This document shows positions 60,493-64,000 of a stretch of DNA of 64,000 bases, piece after piece (the first letter of the stretch is position 1; every line of letters starts with the position of its first letter). The notes under the pieces are model-generated. The model did not search any database. It saw nothing but the letters and a program-made list of their open reading frames with translations, and was not told the origin of the DNA. A program made the translations under genes and the position numbers. The stretch comes from Dipylidium caninum (taxonomy: Eukaryota; Platyhelminthes; Cestoda; Cyclophyllidea; Dipylidiidae). Location: assembly GCA_017562135.1 (NCBI GenBank), contig QEYB01001046.1:2666001-2730000 (forward strand). The letters run 5' to 3'.

Positions 60493-62135
60493 AATGTTCA
60501 CAAACTAATAAATGGTTTGCATATTACGTTCCTCTTGTGGGTTTCGCTTTGTGCTTGCTTGCGAAGCGTCTTTAAGTGCTTTCTGTCGTGCCACGATGTC
60601 CGACGACTGGATTTAGGAATGTAGTGTTTGGTTATCCCGTTTTCGGAATGTTCTTGCCGCAGCTGTGTACTGAATTGGTATAGCAAACGTTTACAGTGGG
60701 GAATAATCGCATAGTAGGGTTAATGCTTGTTTTTATTTAGGTGTTTACATTGCACCGTATTACAGGGTTTTGTGCTGCGCGAGGTAGCGCACCAAAACCA
60801 TCGGTTACTCGTATCATTCTGGTTAGTGATAGGGTTTCCAGTACGGAGGCGATCGCGAGTACGTAACCTCATCGAAAGGCTGCGATCATTTTGGTTTCGT
60901 GTCTTTAAATGTTATGCCTGAGGGTGTGGTGTATTTGGTTTTACTGATATTTGCTTGTTATTTCGATCTACTGTGCTGATGCTGAGAATTGTGGTGGTAG
61001 AGAGTTTGGGTAGTGTAGTCTTGCTGGCGATCCCAGGTGACGAAAATCAGCAAAAGTTGCGATTGTTTAGACAAGTTACACTTTTTAGTTTGATGCCAGG
61101 TTTGGGCGCTCTGAAATGCATTATTTTCGTAGTACCGTATACTTGTGTTACACCATTTTCCGTAGAAGTGATTCGCTTTTGAATCTATTGAGTTCTAGTC
61201 CCCGTGGGCCGATAGCAAATATCCTAATTTGACTCGAGAGCACAGAGAAGGGTGCTTTTTTATCAGGTACAGCTGTTAGAGGAAAATCAGCGAATTTTCA
61301 GTGATGTTGAGTATGCACCAACATATACGGGATGGAAGTACCATCGCTTGATTTATTTATCACATTTGTAAGCATTCTGCTTGTTCGGGGACGTGATACT
61401 GGTGGCGGATTGTGCATTGTTTTGAAAATAGGTGGAATGTTGCATGGGATAAGAAGTGATAAATTCAATTGAATTGCGGTTAACCCAGATATAGGAGCCA
61501 AAAAGAAGCAAAGGCAAGACTTTTGAATCGTCAGTTCGCCTCTAAATATTTAGGATTGGAACGAAAGTACGTAACGTTATCCGCCAAAAATGTCGGAAAG
61601 CCAAATAGAGGTTTGGAATTTCAGGAATGTTTCAGATTAAGTGCTTCTCCTGAGGGTGGCAAAGTAGGTGGTGAGAGCCATTTTTGGTGTTTATGTTTTC
61701 TTCATTCGGTTTTGAGCTGCCGATTAAAAGGGCGACTGAAAAGGGTTCAACGCTGGCTTAGTGTAATTATTCTGTTACTTACGTTTGTAGGAGGCTTATG
61801 AGCATGGTATTGTGACTTAATAATAACTAAATTCGTTGTAAAAAGAGTAGCAAGTACGGGTACGCTGAAAACGGTTCAAAAATATGGTGCATTCATGTGG
61901 TGATAAAAAAAAATATTGTAGACAAAGCAGGGGATGAGTAGTTTCGTTTATGTTAGGGTAAATATGGGCGAGTTTGACCAAGTAGACGGCACATTTCCTT
62001 GACTACGCTATAGAGCAGATGTATCCGGCGCATAAATAACCGTATAAACAGTTCTGTGCACTTTTTTGTAATAAACTATTAAAAAAATGACCTTGATTAG
62101 TTCAGCCTTTAAAATTGGGTGTATAAGGATATCTT
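60493..62135. other. intergenic region between RPL7A and MDN1
   Basis: No supported gene. Open frames below 100 codons without motifs. The MDN1 promoter, and possibly a 5' exon, should lie here. Confidence 0.5.
60507..60512 (+). promoter_or_regulatory. poly(A) signal AATAAA of RPL7A
   Basis: AATAAA begins 15 nt after the RPL7A stop, implying a very short 3' UTR, as for RPL22. Confidence 0.6.
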
Positions 62136-63901
62136 GTGCATATATTGCCGTTGTTTGTTTCCCTCCTCTTTGATTTAGCCGGGCATAAGCGGGACTTATA
62201 TTACCAGAACGTGGTTTTTCTTGTTTATCCAATGAGGTACGCTGAAGTCAGTGTTTTACGCTACAAATTTTTTAGCAGGAAGCGGAAGTCGGCTGCAAGG
62301 TGCTCTGATAGAGCAAAGAAAACCAAATGCCCGAAATTGGAACTAGGTAGTTTGACTGCTACTAGCTCCGCTCTCCCCTTGGGTTACGAGACTGTTTCCT
62401 CGAAGTGCCCTGCACATCACGCCGATACAGTGGGTGTTAGCGAGGGATGCTATCATACGGATAGTAATTTTGTTCAGCCCCCCTGGTTCATGGACACGGT
62501 TTATTCCGTTGCGCTTTGCATTGACCGCGATGAAGTGCCTCTTATTTGTGGCCCTGTGGGCTGCGGAAAAACGGCGGTAATCGATCACCTCGCGAAGATA
62601 CGATCTGCACGGACATTTAAGATGCAGATTAGTGACCAAACTGACGCAAAATCTCTTTTGGGCGCCTATTGCTGCTCTGAAACCCCGGGTGTCTTTGTTT
62701 GGCGTCCAGGCCCTCTTACACATTGTATGAGTTCGGGAAAGTGGCTTATTTTAGAAGATGTGGATAGGGGTTCTGCCGACCTCCCCATTATTTTAAGCCC
62801 TGTCTTGCGTAAGGCCAAAGATAGCTTTTTACGTGTTTTTGATCCCAATACCGGTGAACCCGTAAATCGTCACCCTGCTTTTCGACTTATTCTCACTCGC
62901 CGCACAGTTTTACCTTACGTATTCTCGCAACAAACTCGCGAATCTGAGATTTATTCTACCAACTGTTACATCATCTACATGGGCGATATGCCAACAGAAG
63001 TCATCGAAAATGTATGTGAGTTTTTTGGATTTTGTTTTGGTGTTTACCGATGTTTCTTGAAGCATTCTCTTTGTTCTAGATTATTTATGTGCAAACTCCA
63101 TCATTCTTGCCTCTAGCGAAGCGACTTTTATCGGAATTCCTTTCATTGAATCACTTTTCTGATTCCAACTCTCAGGGACGGCGTTTTGTATGTTCACGTG
63201 ACTTTTTCAAGTTCTTCACACGGGCTGCTAAGATTGATGATACTGTAGATGTTTCCCTTCGCCTCTATCTCGACGCTCTTGACTGTTTTGTCTGCTCCCA
63301 GCCCCCTGGCCGTTCTCGTGACGAAATAGCCATTCAACTGGGAGGAGTTTTTAACTTTACTCGAGAAAATGCCGCAAAAATTTGGCATTCACGAAAACCT
63401 TCATTGTGTATTAGTCGGAACATTACCCACATTGAAGCGGGACGGGCTGTTCTACCTATTAAGAAGTCGATTCATTGGGAGCTTCAATTTTCCAAGCATG
63501 TTTCTGTACTGTAACATTAAAATTTTGGTTGTTTGCTGACTTGCTAAATACTCCGCGCTCCTTACTGATGTAGATCATCGGGACAAACGTTCGCCGACAC
63601 ACGATTGGCTTGTGCTTTGGTGGAACGACTGGCAGTGGCAGTAGAACATGCGGAGCCGGTGCTCTTGGTAGGAGAAACGGGTATTGGGAAGACTGCAGCC
63701 GTTCAGCGACTTGCGCTTATGGCAGGTCGACGGCTGCGCGTTCTGAATTTAAACCAGCAATCGGACAGCGTGGACCTCCTTGGCGGCTTCAAACCGGTAG
63801 ACTCGAGAGCTCTAATCAACCCTGTGAGGGATAAATTTGAGGGCCTTTTTGCAAGGACTTTCCGTCTGGACTCAAATAGACAGTTTCTGGGACATATTCA
63901 G
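62136..63901 (+). CDS. MDN1: midasin (AAA ATPase of 60S maturation), 5' part
   Basis: Three exons are supported: 62136-63011, 63080-63510, 63574-63901, continuing beyond the window. Midasin is a very large dynein-related protein with six AAA modules in one chain; it removes assembly factors (Rsa4/NLE1, Ytm1/WDR12) from pre-60S particles. Seen: AAA1 with Walker A GPVGCGKTAVIDHL, then SDQTDAKSLLGAYCC, GVFVWRPGPLTHCM and Walker B WLILEDVDRG. Next come an AAA1 lid region and AAA2 with Walker A GETGIGKTAAVQRL and the family hallmark NLNQQSDSVDLLGGFKPVD, ending FLGHIQ at the exon boundary. The basic N-terminal segment (RKRKSAARCSDRAKKTK) may be a nuclear signal. ATG 62232 is an alternative start. 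A frame after the AG at 63951-63952 soon meets a stop and does not resemble the next midasin segment, so I stop at 63901. Confidence 0.93.
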
Positions 63902-64000
63902 GTTTGCATTATATTTCTCACTTCCCTTTTTGCCGTTGTAACTTTAATTTAGGTGCTTATGATTGTTAACAAAATTAGTAAATATTTGAGCGTCTAATAC

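Noticed and set aside
63953..63997. Next MDN1 exon after the AG at 63951-63952
   Set aside because: The frame meets a stop after 14 codons and does not resemble the midasin sequence expected there; the true next exon probably lies outside the window.

Overview
The window is eukaryotic nuclear DNA. Genes are split by many introns with GT..AG ends and no operons or Shine-Dalgarno sites are visible. Many introns in conserved genes are only 31-39 nt long. Together with the animal gene set (RIOK2, SPCS2, ST13/Hip, GCLM, midasin, SLC16 transporter, ribosomal proteins) this suggests a parasitic flatworm, most likely a tapeworm. That placement is inference from intron size and gene content; no marker gene fixes the species.

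Layout. 1-7951: no gene I can support, apart from a (CTC)n microsatellite. 7952-12810: a FAM185A-like gene (+) and RIOK2 (-), convergent and 129 bp apart. 14089-18291: an SLC16-type transporter (+). 19964-24171: two 563-bp arms, about 99% identical and in inverted orientation, enclosing RPL22 (+) and an unidentified single-pass membrane protein gene (-). 24688-25167: LIM-domain exons (-). 26732-28959: a two-exon gene with three winged-helix-like repeats and a cold-shock-like domain (+). 28960-36942: gene-poor. 36943-39712: an unidentified multi-exon gene (-). 40517-41370: SPCS2 (-). 42332-42721: ubiquitin-eL40 fusion (+). 44295-49108: GCLM (+). 53279-55555: two unidentified ORFs (+). 57237-58621: ST13/Hip (-). 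59453-60492: RPL7A/eL8 (+). 62136 to the window end: 5' part of MDN1/midasin (+).

The genes are mostly housekeeping. RPL22, RPL7A, ubiquitin-eL40, RIOK2 (40S maturation) and midasin (60S maturation) serve ribosome production. SPCS2 acts in ER signal-peptide cleavage, ST13 is an Hsp70 co-chaperone, and GCLM supports glutathione synthesis. No shared regulation is visible.

Six otherwise convincing genes (RIOK2, SLC16, LIM, GCLM, ST13, RPL7A) each need exactly one single-base correction, always at a short homopolymer run, for frame and splice phases to agree. Small assembly indels are the simplest explanation. Exon coordinates below were derived by hand from splice sites, phase and family resemblance; none has been checked against transcripts.
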